From: UBA1479 sp038109305
GTDB taxonomy: Bacteria; Pseudomonadota; Alphaproteobacteria; Rhodospirillales; Casp-alpha2
Length of the DNA: 64,000 nt
Assembly: GCA_038109305.1 (NCBI GenBank)
Contig: JAYNIR010000013.1
Location: forward strand, 1-64,000
Reading direction: 5' to 3'
Of the stretch, positions 1 through 7,539 are shown piece after piece. Under the pieces are notes generated by a model. It saw nothing but the letters and a program-made list of their open reading frames with translations, did not search any database and was not told where the DNA came from. The position numbers were made by a program, and so were the translations under genes. The stretch's first letter is position 1. Each line of letters opens with the position of its first letter.

Positions 1-1
1 A

Positions 2-331
2 CTGACGCCCGGTGCGGACGGACAATTGCTGCGGGTTGAATTCGCCGAGGGCCAATCGAAACTGCCCGATCAGGCGAAACCGAATCTTCTGAAGCTTGCC
101 GAACAGGTCAAGGACAAGCGCGATGTGCGGCTGCAGCTGCTTGCCTATGCCGGTGGCGGCGATCTGAAATCGAACCGCGCCCGGCGCCTGTCGCTATCGC
201 GGGCTCTGTCGGTCCGCTCGTTCCTGATCGAAAGCGGCATCCGCTCAACCCGCGTCGACGTCCGGGCGCTCGGTGACAAGACAACGGATGACCCGAAGAA
301 CCGGGTCGACGTCACACTGGCGAAACAGTGA
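2..331 (+). CDS. OmpA-family protein, C-terminal part (cut by window start)
   Basis: The frame is open from the window edge, so the true start lies upstream. The visible part (about 109 residues) is an OmpA-like peptidoglycan-binding domain: it opens with an LRVEFAEG strand (position 29 on), continues with the helix around PDQAKPNLLKLAEQ, and ends with the R-x-D-V-R-A-L-G and N-R-V-D-V-T-L segments typical of the fold, close to its stop. Such domains anchor envelope proteins to peptidoglycan in the periplasm. It lies 72 bases upstream of a TolQ/MotA-like channel gene and a second OmpA/MotB-like gene in the same direction, so all three probably form one envelope operon. The N-terminal part cannot be judged. 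Confidence 0.8.
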   Translation: MTPGADGQLLRVEFAEGQSKLPDQAKPNLLKLAEQVKDKRDVRLQLLAYAGGGDLKSNRARRLSLSRALSVRSFLIESGIRSTRVDVRALGDKTTDDPKNRVDVTLAKQ

Positions 332-403
332 CGCGGCGCGTTGCCATTCACGGCATTCGAAGCTCCGCCACGACGCTGCCGTATTTCTGACTGAAGGTAC
401 GTC

Positions 404-1498
404 ATGACCCGCCCGACCCGTTATCTGATCCGCATGGCGCTGTTCCTGGTTGCGGTAGCAGCGCTCTGCGCGCCGCTTTATAACCCGCTCGCAGACGCGT
501 TCATGGCCAACGCGGCACTCAACGGCGGCATCCTGGCGGTGCTGATCCTGGGCATTCTTTATAATCTCGTCCTGGTCGTCCGCCTGGGCCCCGAAGTCGA
601 CTGGATCGAAAGTTATCGTCGCCAAGGCCCGCAACTGTCCGAACTGCTGCAACCCCGATTGCTCGGCCCCATGGCGACAATGCTGGGCGAGCGGCGTACG
701 CGGCTGACGCTGTCGACAACGTCCATGCGGACGCTGCTCGACGGTTTGCTGTCGCGGCTTGACGAATCCCGCGACATTTCGCGCTACACCATCGGCCTGC
801 TGATCTTCCTGGGATTGCTGGGCACTTTCTGGGGCCTGTTGGAAACCGTCGGATCGGCAAAGGACGTGATCGTCGGCCTGCAGGTCGGCGACGGCGATTC
901 TAACGCCATGTTCGCGGCACTCAAAAAAGGCCTTGAAGGCCCCCTGTCCGGCATGGGCACGGCGTTTTCGTCGTCGCTGTTTGGGCTTGCCGGATCGCTG
1001 GTGCTGGGCTTTCTGGACCTGCAGGCGGGCCAGGCGCAAAACCGGTTTTACAACGATCTGGAAGAATGGCTGTCGAGCCTGACGCGACTGTCGTCCGGCG
1101 CGCTGTCCGGCGACGGCGATCAATCGGTCCCGGCCTATGTTCAGGCGTTGCTCGAACAGTCGGCGGAAAGCCTCGACAATCTGCAGCGCATCATGTCGCG
1201 TAGCGAGGAAAGCCGCATCGAAGCCAATCACCAGACTATCCAACTGACCGGCAAGCTCGATACCCTCGCCGATCTGATCCGCGAACAGGGGCGACTGATG
1301 CAGACGATGACGGGCGGCGAAGACCGCGGCATCGATCCGGAAACCCGGGCCTGCATCCGCAACCTGGACCGGTCCCTCACCCGCATCGCCGATGACATTT
1401 CCAACGGGCGCGACCAGTTGATCCGCGAGATGCGGTCGGAGATCAAACTCCTGGCCCGCACCATCGCCAACGTCAAAGACGGCGATTATGAGCGGTGA
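404..1498 (+). CDS. MotA/TolQ/ExbB-type proton channel protein
   Basis: This 364-residue protein has hydrophobic segments near residues 8-30, 38-58, 125-146 and 180-205. The last two carry the small-residue-rich TolQ/ExbB/MotA core (LGLLGTFWGLLETV and GMGTAFSSSLFGLAGS). The C-terminal 150 residues are polar and predicted helical. The family uses ion flow to drive an OmpA/MotB-like partner, and the next gene, 29 bases downstream, encodes just such a partner. Whether the complex acts in motility, envelope stabilisation or something else cannot be told from sequence; the dedicated motA, tolQ and exbB contexts are absent. It resembles chromosomal MotA/TolQ/ExbB family proteins of alphaproteobacteria. 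Confidence 0.85.
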   Translation: MTRPTRYLIRMALFLVAVAALCAPLYNPLADAFMANAALNGGILAVLILGILYNLVLVVRLGPEVDWIESYRRQGPQLSELLQPRLLGPMATMLGERRTRLTLSTTSMRTLLDGLLSRLDESRDISRYTIGLLIFLGLLGTFWGLLETVGSAKDVIVGLQVGDGDSNAMFAALKKGLEGPLSGMGTAFSSSLFGLAGSLVLGFLDLQAGQAQNRFYNDLEEWLSSLTRLSSGALSGDGDQSVPAYVQALLEQSAESLDNLQRIMSRSEESRIEANHQTIQLTGKLDTLADLIREQGRLMQTMTGGEDRGIDPETRACIRNLDRSLTRIADDISNGRDQLIREMRSEIKLLARTIANVKDGDYER

Positions 1499-1527
1499 CC
1501 CGTCACCGGCGGACGGACGCGAGATAG

Positions 1528-2805
1528 ATGGCTAGCTACGCACGACGGCAGGAACGAGCGACCCACATCTGGCCGGGTTTCGTCGACGCGCTGGCGACGC
1601 TTCTAATGATCATCATCTTTCTGCTGCTGATCTTCGTGATGGCGCAGTTCTTTTTGTCGCAGGCGCTGACCGGGCGCGATCAGGCGCTGGCCAAACTGCG
1701 GGTCGAAATTTCCGAACTGGCGGATCTGTTGTCGCTCGAGAAAAAGCGCGGGCAGGAACTGGATGCGCGGATCACGACGCTGTCGGCCGAACTTCGCGCA
1801 TCGATGAGCGAACGCGACAAATTCTCCGCCGACCTTTCGGGACTTCGGCTTCGCGCGGAATCGGCGGAACAGCAGCTTGTCGACGCCATGGTCACGATGC
1901 AGGCGAACCTCGCGACCATCGACCGGCTCGAAGGATCATTGTCGTCCACCAAGGACGACCTTGCGGCACGGCGGGCGGCGCTGTCGAAGGCCGAACTGGC
2001 ACTCGCGGAAAACGACAAGGAGCTAGCCGCCCGCGCCCAACGACTGGTGGCGCTGACCCGCGAGGTCGAGGCGCTGAGGGCGCTCCGCGACGAACTTGCG
2101 ACCAAGGTCATGGACCTGGGCAAACAGGTCGACGAAAAAGGTGAAGCGCTGATCGCCGAGCACCAGCTTTCGGAAGGTGCCCGCGCCCAGGTCGCGCTGT
2201 TGAATCAGCAATTGGCGGCGCTTCGTCAGCAGCTCGCAGGCTTGCAGGCGGCGCTCGACGCCAGCGAGGAACAGGCCCGCGCGCAGAAGGTTCAGATCGA
2301 AACGCTGGGCAGCCGGCTGAACGCGGCGCTCGCCTCCAAGGTGCACGAGCTCAGCCGTTACCGGTCGGAGTTTTTCGGGCGGCTTCGCGAAGTTTTGGGC
2401 CGCCGCCCCGGCATCCGCATCGTCGGCGACCGCTTCGTGTTCCAGTCCGAAGTGCTGTTCGAAGTGGGCTCCGCCGATCTGGGCATCGACGGCAAGGAAC
2501 AGATGATTCAACTGGCCAAAACCCTGCTGGAACTGTCGGAGCGCATTCCCAAGGACATCGATTGGGTGCTGCGGATCGACGGGCACACGGACAAGACACC
2601 GATCGCGACCTCGCGCTTCCCATCCAACTGGGAACTGTCCGCCGCACGGGCCATTTCCGTCGTCAAGTTCCTGATCGACCTGGGCCTGCCGCCGGTGCGC
2701 CTGGTCGCCGCCGGGTTCGCCGCGAACCGACCGATCGACGACGGCACCGATGAAATCGCGCTTCGCCGCAACCGGCGGATTGAACTGAAATTTACGCAGC
2801 GCTGA
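1528..2805 (+). CDS. MotB-like protein: TM anchor, coiled coil, OmpA domain
   Basis: This protein of 425 residues has a short cytoplasmic N-terminus and one membrane helix at about residues 15-42 (VDALATLLMIIIFLLLIF). A long Ala/Leu/Glu/Arg-rich coiled coil follows to about residue 275, and then a C-terminal OmpA domain with LFEVGSADL and GHTDKTPI (near residue 350) and a terminal R-R-N-R-R-I-E-L-K-F. The layout is that of MotB/ZorB-type stator subunits with an extended periplasmic stalk. It is the natural partner of the TolQ/MotA-like protein just upstream. Its stop is 16 bases before an MFS gene, so that gene may be co-transcribed. Confidence 0.85.
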   Translation: MASYARRQERATHIWPGFVDALATLLMIIIFLLLIFVMAQFFLSQALTGRDQALAKLRVEISELADLLSLEKKRGQELDARITTLSAELRASMSERDKFSADLSGLRLRAESAEQQLVDAMVTMQANLATIDRLEGSLSSTKDDLAARRAALSKAELALAENDKELAARAQRLVALTREVEALRALRDELATKVMDLGKQVDEKGEALIAEHQLSEGARAQVALLNQQLAALRQQLAGLQAALDASEEQARAQKVQIETLGSRLNAALASKVHELSRYRSEFFGRLREVLGRRPGIRIVGDRFVFQSEVLFEVGSADLGIDGKEQMIQLAKTLLELSERIPKDIDWVLRIDGHTDKTPIATSRFPSNWELSAARAISVVKFLIDLGLPPVRLVAAGFAANRPIDDGTDEIALRRNRRIELKFTQR

Positions 2806-2821
2806 TCGCCGGCCCGCCGTC

Positions 2822-4027
2822 ATGCTCGCGCTGTTCCTGATCATCGTTGTCGACCTCATCGGTTTTGGGATCATCATTCCGCTGCTGCCGTTTTATGGCG
2901 AACATTTCAAGGCGACGCCAGAAACGGTCGGACTGTTGATGGCGACCTATTCCTTCGCGCAGTTTTTCGCGGCCCCCCTTTGGGGCCGGCTGAGCGACCG
3001 TATCGGCCGCCGTCCGGTGCTGTTGACAGGTCTGGCCGGCGCGGCGCTGGCGTACTGCTGGCTCGCCTTCTCCGACAGCCTGTGGATGCTGTTCGCCGCC
3101 CGGGCCGTGGGCGGGTTGATGGCCGGCAACATCGGCGCCGCCTTCGCCTACGCCGCCGACGTCACCACGCCCGAAAACCGCGCCAAGGGCATGGGCGTCG
3201 TCGGCGCCGCGTTCGGCATCGGCTTCGTCATCGGGCCCGCCATCGGCGGCATCCTCGCCGGGCCTGATCCGCTGGCCGCCGATTACCGTAGCCCGGCGCT
3301 GGCGGCGGCTGGGCTTTCGGTGGTGGCGCTGCTGCTGAGCCTGGTGCGATTGCCGGAATCGCTGGCGCCCGAAACCCGCGCGGCGCTGGCGGCCGCGCCC
3401 CGGCAAAGCCGCCTTGCCCAATTCGCCCAGGCGCTGAACCGGCCGGGCGTCGGGCGGCTGATGCTGATCGGCTTTCTCGCGACCTTCGTCTTCGCCGGGC
3501 TTGAGACCACGTTCGCCATGTGGTCGCGCCGCGCCTTCGGCTGGGGCCCGGAACAAAACGGCTGGCTGTTCGCCTACATCGGCATCGTTTCGGCGGCGAT
3601 CCAGGGCGGGTTGATGGGCCGTCTCAGCCGGTGGTTCGGCGAACAAGGCCTGATCCGCCAGGGAGCGGTGACATTGGCCATCGGCATCGGGGCAATCCCC
3701 TTTTGTAACGAAATCTGGCAGCTGATGGCGGCGATGACCGTCGCCGGATACGGCTTCAGCGTCATCAACCCCGCCTTCAACAGTCTAATATCGAACGCCG
3801 TCGCCGCGACCGATCAAGGCGGCGCCATGGGCGTCACGCGCTCCGTCACCACGGCGGCGCGGGTATTGGGCCCGGCGTGGGCCGGTGTGCTGTTCGCCTC
3901 CATGGGCCGTGACTGGCCGTACTTCAACGGTGCAGTGGTGATGGTGGTGGTGCTTCTCCTGGCGCTGACCGGACTGAACGGGACGCAGGGGGCCGCCCCG
4001 CCCAAGGGCGACCAACGCGGCGATTAG
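2822..4027 (+). CDS. MFS transporter, TetA-like drug exporter family
   Basis: A 401-residue membrane protein with about twelve hydrophobic segments. The N-terminus (DLIGFGIIIPLLP) and the loop 2-3 motif GRLSDRIGRRP at residues 55-64 are typical of drug:H+ antiporters of the TetA/MdtG branch of the major facilitator superfamily. The substrate cannot be read from sequence; tetracycline resistance should not be assumed. The start ATG follows the MotB-like gene by 16 bases. The stop overlaps the convergent cyaY stop by four bases, so the two genes share their ends. Confidence 0.85.
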   Translation: MLALFLIIVVDLIGFGIIIPLLPFYGEHFKATPETVGLLMATYSFAQFFAAPLWGRLSDRIGRRPVLLTGLAGAALAYCWLAFSDSLWMLFAARAVGGLMAGNIGAAFAYAADVTTPENRAKGMGVVGAAFGIGFVIGPAIGGILAGPDPLAADYRSPALAAAGLSVVALLLSLVRLPESLAPETRAALAAAPRQSRLAQFAQALNRPGVGRLMLIGFLATFVFAGLETTFAMWSRRAFGWGPEQNGWLFAYIGIVSAAIQGGLMGRLSRWFGEQGLIRQGAVTLAIGIGAIPFCNEIWQLMAAMTVAGYGFSVINPAFNSLISNAVAATDQGGAMGVTRSVTTAARVLGPAWAGVLFASMGRDWPYFNGAVVMVVVLLLALTGLNGTQGAAPPKGDQRGD

Positions 4028-4353
4028 CCGTTCAGGTCGAACGCCCGGCCCGACGCCGACGCCAGTTCGCCGGCCAGGACCTCGGTTAACGACGCGCCCG
4101 TGCGGGTGCAGGCCCAAACGCCCGCCGCACCGTCAAAATCGTAGTGCGTCGCGCCGCTTTTCGGCGACGACATCCAGACCTGCCGGTTCGGGCCGTGCTT
4201 GTTGATGACGTACTGGCCGCCCGTGTCCAACTCGATGGTCAGAATGCCGCCTTCCAGGTCGACGTCCATTTGGTCGCCCAAGGCGTCGTCGATGCGGTCC
4301 ATCAGGTCTTCCAAAAGGCTGTCCGCAGCCTGTTCGAATTGGCTCTGGTCCAT
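4024..4353 (-). CDS. cyaY: Iron-sulfur cluster assembly protein CyaY (frataxin)
   Basis: A 109-residue protein of the frataxin family, which binds iron and modulates Fe-S cluster assembly by IscS/IscU in the cytosol. The acidic first helix (EQAADSLLEDLMDRIDDAL) is followed by the beta sheet with GGILTIEL, QYVINKHGPNRQVWMSSP and HYDFDG, all in the order seen in CyaY. I chose ATG 4353 because a GAGG ribosome-binding site lies a few bases upstream and the length then matches the family (about 106). The frame is open 13 codons further upstream but without family similarity. Confidence 0.93.
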   Translation of the reverse strand: MDQSQFEQAADSLLEDLMDRIDDALGDQMDVDLEGGILTIELDTGGQYVINKHGPNRQVWMSSPKSGATHYDFDGAAGVWACTRTGASLTEVLAGELASASGRAFDLNG

Positions 4354-4527
4354 GCGATTTCCTCTGCTGGTTAGCCTCTGCCGGTTGGCCAATAATGGTT
4401 GGGCTTACGCCGGGGCCCGGTTGCCCCATTTTAGCGGACCCGCCGGCCTTTTAGCGCAATTTCCTTAGGCCTTGCACCTGCCGGATGAGGTCTGTATATA
4501 GGTAGCCGCATTGCCGGAGCCAGACCG

Positions 4528-4758
4528 ATGAAAAAAGATATCCACCCGGAATACCACGAAATCAACGTCCTCATGACGGACGGCAGCACCTTCTCGACCC
4601 GCAGCACCTGGGGTGCGCCGGGCGACACGCTGCGCCTCGACGTCGACCCGAAAAGCCACCCGGCCTGGACCGGCGGCGGACACCGGCTGATCGACACCGG
4701 CGGACGGCTTGCCAAGTTCAACAAGCGGTTTGAAAATTCCGGCTTGAAGATGTCGTAA
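4528..4758 (+). CDS. rpmE: 50S ribosomal protein L31
   Basis: A 76-residue L31 with the diagnostic start MKKDIHPEYHEI, the middle TRSTWG and SHPAWTGG segments and the end GRLAKFNKRF. The zinc-binding cysteines of the C+ form are absent, so this is the cysteine-free form usual in alphaproteobacteria. It is a single-gene unit followed 40 bases later by a strong terminator. Confidence 0.97.
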   Translation: MKKDIHPEYHEINVLMTDGSTFSTRSTWGAPGDTLRLDVDPKSHPAWTGGGHRLIDTGGRLAKFNKRFENSGLKMS

Positions 4759-4797
4759 AGACAGGTCCGAAACGGTCCTGTTCGAGGCCTAATCAGA

Positions 4798-4828
4798 GGC
4801 GTTGCTGCAGGCAGCGCCCTTTTTGTTT
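4798..4828 (+). terminator. Rho-independent terminator of rpmE
   Basis: An 8-base-pair stem (4798-4805 with 4811-4818, one G-U pair) with a 5-base loop is followed by a run of Ts from 4820. It lies 40 bases after the rpmE stop. Confidence 0.85.
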
Positions 4829-5081
4829 GCCGCTGAATTATCATCTGGTTGTCGATTTCGGCGCCACCCGCGAACCTGCCGGGATTCGGCACATGAAGGG
4901 TTTATAACGCGCGGAAATTTATGATAATTTGTTGATAAAGGCAGTAAGGGTTTTATTGACCCGCAACGCCTAACATCCCTTTTGAGTTTACGCGATTGTC
5001 GCGGAGGGTTTCGCGCGGGATGTTTGTTGACCGCGCGGGAGTTGGGTTGACGGTGAAAACTGGTTCGGCTGCGGCGCTTCC
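4829..5081. other. Intergenic stretch between rpmE terminator and cyclase pseudogene
   Basis: The stretch is locally AT-rich at 4906-4955 (poly-T/A patches), which may hold the promoter of the ruined cyclase gene. No convincing gene or RNA is seen on either strand. Confidence 0.4.
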
Positions 5082-5146
5082 ATGGTCAGGCATATTCATT
5101 TCGAAGTTCACGTTCAGCAGAACGGGCGGCGGAGCATCCACGCACA

Positions 5147-5510
5147 GTTCAACGCGCGACGGCGCGCGGGGCTCAGAAGTTTCCCCGTGCGGCCTCAGAT
5201 AAAATCAACTTCTCCAGGGTCAAATCGGAAACAGCGCGGCGCAAACGCTCATTCTCTTTCTGAAGGCGCTTCAGCTCCTTCACCTGGTCCGTTCCCATAC
5301 CGCCATACTGCTTACGCCAGCGGTAAAAAGTTTGCTCAACGATCCCAATCTCACCGATCGCGTCAATCTGCTTCATGCCTTGGCCAACAAGAACCTCAAC
5401 TTGGCGCAACTTACTGACAATCTCCTCCGGCTTCGGATGCTTTCTCGACATTTCTGGTCCTCCGTTTTCCTAACTATAACGGTGGACCACTTTTTCTAGG
5501 GAGGACCAGA
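5147..5510 (-). mobile_element. IS3-family insertion sequence remnant
   Basis: This holds one end of an IS3-family element: a terminal region (5452-5510), a complete orfA (5173-5451) and only the first few codons of orfB (LSPARRR, reading down from about 5171). Similarity stops near 5147, so orfB and the other end are deleted. An 11-base perfect inverted repeat (5453-5463 and 5500-5510) bounds the transposase leader. The element lies inside a cyclase gene and cannot move on its own. Confidence 0.75.
5173..5451 (-). CDS. IS3-family transposase OrfA
   Basis: A 92-residue OrfA. The N-terminal helix-turn-helix (PEEIVSKLRQVEVLVGQGM, then EQTFYRWRKQYGGM) binds the IS ends. The C-terminal leucine-zipper part (ELKRLQKENERLRRAVSDL) leads to the family ending A-A-R-G-N-F. 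A GGAGG ribosome-binding site at 5459-5463 precedes ATG 5451. Active members fuse OrfA to OrfB by programmed frameshifting, but here OrfB is missing beyond its first codons, so the protein at most acts as a DNA-binding fragment. Confidence 0.88.
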   Translation of the reverse strand: MSRKHPKPEEIVSKLRQVEVLVGQGMKQIDAIGEIGIVEQTFYRWRKQYGGMGTDQVKELKRLQKENERLRRAVSDLTLEKLILSEAARGNF

Positions 5511-5884
5511 GGCGTCTATCGAAATTCAAAAAGAAACGCTGCAGCTTCGCGCCACGAATCCGCAACTGCCGTTGAAGCTGAAAATTGGCATCAACGCGAG
5601 CGAACTGATCGCCTAAGAGAGCGACCTATTCGGTACCACGGTGCAGTTGGCGGCGCGCATCGTCGACAAGGCCCAGGCCAACCAGATCTTCGTTTCCAAA
5701 ACGGTCAAAGGCATCTGCACGGGCAAGGGCATTTCCTTCAAATCCGCCGGCGGTTACGCCATGAAAGGCTTTGACGGCGACGTGAGCCTTTGCGAAGTGG
5801 GCTATCAGTCAGGTGCCGAGAAAAAGGCCTCCTGACCCCCTACCCCGCTAAATTTAAATCGTAATTTTCCTGGAAATTTTTCTG

Positions 5885-5908
5885 GCCGCGGGCTTGCGCG
5901 GGTTTTTT
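5885..5908 (+). terminator. Terminator after cyclase pseudogene
   Basis: A short GC stem (5886-5890 with 5897-5901) is followed by six Ts at 5903-5908. It sits 50 bases after the last cyclase codon. Confidence 0.6.
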
Positions 5909-6046
5909 CCCCTACCTACCTTTGGTTTGGTGGTGGATGCCGTTTGTCGGGTCCGCCAGCCATTGAATCGCCCAGTCAAGCGCGGTTCGCGGGCCGGCCA
6001 CATTGGCGGCCACATGCGAATACCGACGCGCCCACCGGGCACCATA

Positions 6047-6064
6047 TCGCTTCTGCAAGGAGGA
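6047..6064 (+). promoter_or_regulatory. ROSE-like RNA thermometer around the hsp20 ribosome-binding site
   Basis: The U-C-G-C-U at 6047-6051 fits the ROSE anti-Shine-Dalgarno consensus U(U/C)GCU. It can pair with A-G-G-A at 6058-6061 around a six-base loop, leaving one bulged G, exactly the ROSE geometry. The paired bases are the start of the AAGGAGGA ribosome-binding site, 7 bases before the ATG of an Hsp20 gene. Upstream GC-rich bases could form further stems. This is read from sequence and family knowledge only. Confidence 0.5.
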
Positions 6065-6071
6065 CTTGGTT

Positions 6072-6530
6072 ATGCGTACCATCGATTTCACCCCCCTGTT
6101 CCGTCACTCCGTCGGTTTCGACCGTCTTGAACGCATGCTCGACAGCGCCATGCGCCTGGACGACGGCAACGCCTATCCGCCCTACAACATCGAACAGTTG
6201 GGCGAAGACAATTATCGGATCACCATGGCTGTTGCCGGTTTCGGCGAAGGCGACCTTAGCGTATCGGTCGAGGACGGTACGCTGACGTTTTCCGGCAAAC
6301 AGGAACCGAAGGAAGGCGCCGCTGAAGCCGTTTATGTCCATCGCGGCATCGCGGCGCGCGCGTTTGAGCGCCGCTTCCAGCTCGCCGATCACATCGAGGT
6401 CCGCGGCGGTTGGCTCGAAAACGGGCTGCTGCATATCGAACTTGAGCGCGTCGTGCCGGAAGAAAAGAAACCCCGGAAGATCGACATCGCCGGCGGCCAG
6501 AAACAGCTTGAAGGCCGCAAGGCGGCTTAA
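6072..6530 (+). CDS. Small heat shock protein, Hsp20/IbpA family
   Basis: A 152-residue small heat shock protein that holds unfolding proteins for refolding by DnaK/ClpB in the cytosol. The N-terminus (TPLFRHSVGFDRLERML) matches the class A Hsp20 of alphaproteobacteria. The alpha-crystallin domain spans about residues 36-125, including YNIEQLGEDNYRITMAVAGF and the ERRFQLADHIEV strand. The C-terminal I-D-I (in RKIDIAG) is the conserved I-x-I anchor. ATG 6072 is chosen over an earlier in-frame ATG at 6003 because of the strong AAGGAGGA at 6057-6064. A ROSE-like hairpin covers that site, suggesting heat-controlled translation. It stands alone. Confidence 0.93.
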   Translation: MRTIDFTPLFRHSVGFDRLERMLDSAMRLDDGNAYPPYNIEQLGEDNYRITMAVAGFGEGDLSVSVEDGTLTFSGKQEPKEGAAEAVYVHRGIAARAFERRFQLADHIEVRGGWLENGLLHIELERVVPEEKKPRKIDIAGGQKQLEGRKAA

Positions 6531-6630
6531 CCGGCAAACGTCAGACATTTGCTCCCATAGCGTACAAAGGGCGCGTTCGGGGAACCGGCGCGCCCTGTCG
6601 TTTGCCGTGGATGGGGCCGCCACCTTGCGC

Positions 6631-7078
6631 TTACATGAACTTTTCGTAAATCGCGCGCTTGGCCGCCGGCATGGGGACGGACTTTTCCGCCTGGCGGTCG
6701 GACCAGACATGAATGAAGTGGCCCGGTCGCGGCGGGAACCTGATCATCATCTTCAACAAAAAACCCGATGATAGAGGTCACCCTGGACTTGCCGAGCTTG
6801 GAGACGCGGAGCCCCGCCCGCACCGTTTCCGGAAAGCTGAGCGAACGGTGAAACCGGCAGAGCGTTTCCACGGCCACCGGCGAGACCGTGTCGACGGCCC
6901 AGTCGACGCCCGCTTCCTCCATCTGGAATTTCATCACCACGGTTTTGATGAACCGGTTGTAAGCGACGTTGTTGGCGTGGCCCAGCATGTCGTTGTCGCC
7001 GAACCGGGTCGGGATATCCATGCGGTAGGAATAGGCCGAGAGCGCCACCGTCCGCGAATCGGTAAGCGCGTCCGACAC
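6631..7078 (-). pseudogene. Acyl-CoA thioesterase (4HBT hot-dog), frameshifted near C-terminus
   Basis: The first 115 residues are a normal hot-dog thioesterase: RFGDNDMLGHANNVAYNRF holds the catalytic Asp and the G-H-x-N-N turn. At 6721-6726 one extra base in a C-C-C/G-G run shifts the frame. If it is removed, the sequence continues GHFIHVWSDRQAEKS and stops at 6631-6633, the family's normal end. As it stands, the frame runs on to 6527 with unrelated residues. It lies 5 bases downstream of an intact paralogue in the same orientation. A base-calling error is a real alternative. Confidence 0.8.
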
Positions 7079-7083
7079 CGGAC

Positions 7084-7539
7084 TTACGCCGCCGCTTCCG
7101 ACGACGGCACGAGGAGCTTTTCAAGCGCCGCGCGGATCGGCGACGGCACCGGCGTAGGCCGATTGGTTTCGCGGTCGACAAACACATGCACGAAATGTCC
7201 CGCCGCCGCTGCGTCGTCCTCGCCTTCCTTGAAGATTGCGATCTCGTAGCGCACCGATGAATTGCCCAGCTTGCCGACGCGCAGCCCGGCGCTCAGCTTT
7301 TCCGGATAAGCGACCGGCTTGAAGAATTTGCAATTGGTTTCGACGGCAAAGCCGACGATGCGCCCGTCATGAATATCGAGCCCGCCGCGCTCAATCAAAT
7401 AGCAGTTCACCACCGTGTCGAAATAACTGTAATAGGTCACGTTGTTGACGTGGCCGTAGATGTCGTTGTCCATCCACCGGGTTTGGATCGGCAGGATGTA
7501 CGGATAGTCGTTTCGGGTGTGGGAAGTTATTTCGGTCAT
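7084..7539 (-). CDS. Acyl-CoA thioesterase (4HBT hot-dog family)
   Basis: A 151-residue single hot-dog domain thioesterase that hydrolyses acyl-CoA thioesters. The motif RWMDNDIYGHVNNVTYYSYF (residues about 21-40) has the active-site Asp and the G-H-V-N-N turn of the 4-hydroxybenzoyl-CoA thioesterase family. The end G-H-F-V-H-V-F-V-D-R-E matches the restored end of its downstream paralogue. The two genes form a tandem pair that arose by duplication and then diverged. The substrate chain length is not readable. Confidence 0.9.
   Translation of the reverse strand: MTEITSHTRNDYPYILPIQTRWMDNDIYGHVNNVTYYSYFDTVVNCYLIERGGLDIHDGRIVGFAVETNCKFFKPVAYPEKLSAGLRVGKLGNSSVRYEIAIFKEGEDDAAAAGHFVHVFVDRETNRPTPVPSPIRAALEKLLVPSSEAAA

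Larger units (their letters stand above)
5082..5835 (+). pseudogene. Class III adenylate/guanylate cyclase, interrupted and decayed
   Basis: Two separated pieces of one gene flank an insertion-sequence remnant. From 5082 the frame reads MVRHIHFEVHVQQNG..IHAQF, resembling the N-terminus of alphaproteobacterial cyclase-type proteins. From about 5512 a different frame gives the last hundred residues of a class III nucleotide cyclase domain: KLKIGINAS, DLFGTTVQLAARI, a K-G-F-D-G-D-V-S-L-C-E-V end. In that part the codon after LIA is TAA (5614-5616), where functional relatives have a sense codon. The middle of the gene, including the metal-binding aspartates, is gone. cAMP signalling would have been the original role; no active product is possible. 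Confidence 0.75.

Noticed and set aside
245..1243. A 332-residue minus-strand frame over the TolQ/MotA-like gene
   Set aside because: Low-complexity Arg/Gln-rich, with no family motif, opposite a clear membrane protein gene.
2..2805. Zorya defence system
   Set aside because: Channel and stalk proteins are present but no helicase, nuclease or ZorC-type gene follows; the next genes are an MFS transporter and cyaY.
2822..4027. Tetracycline-resistance gene
   Set aside because: The protein is only family-level TetA-like; the residues seen are shared by many drug exporters, and there is no tetR neighbour.
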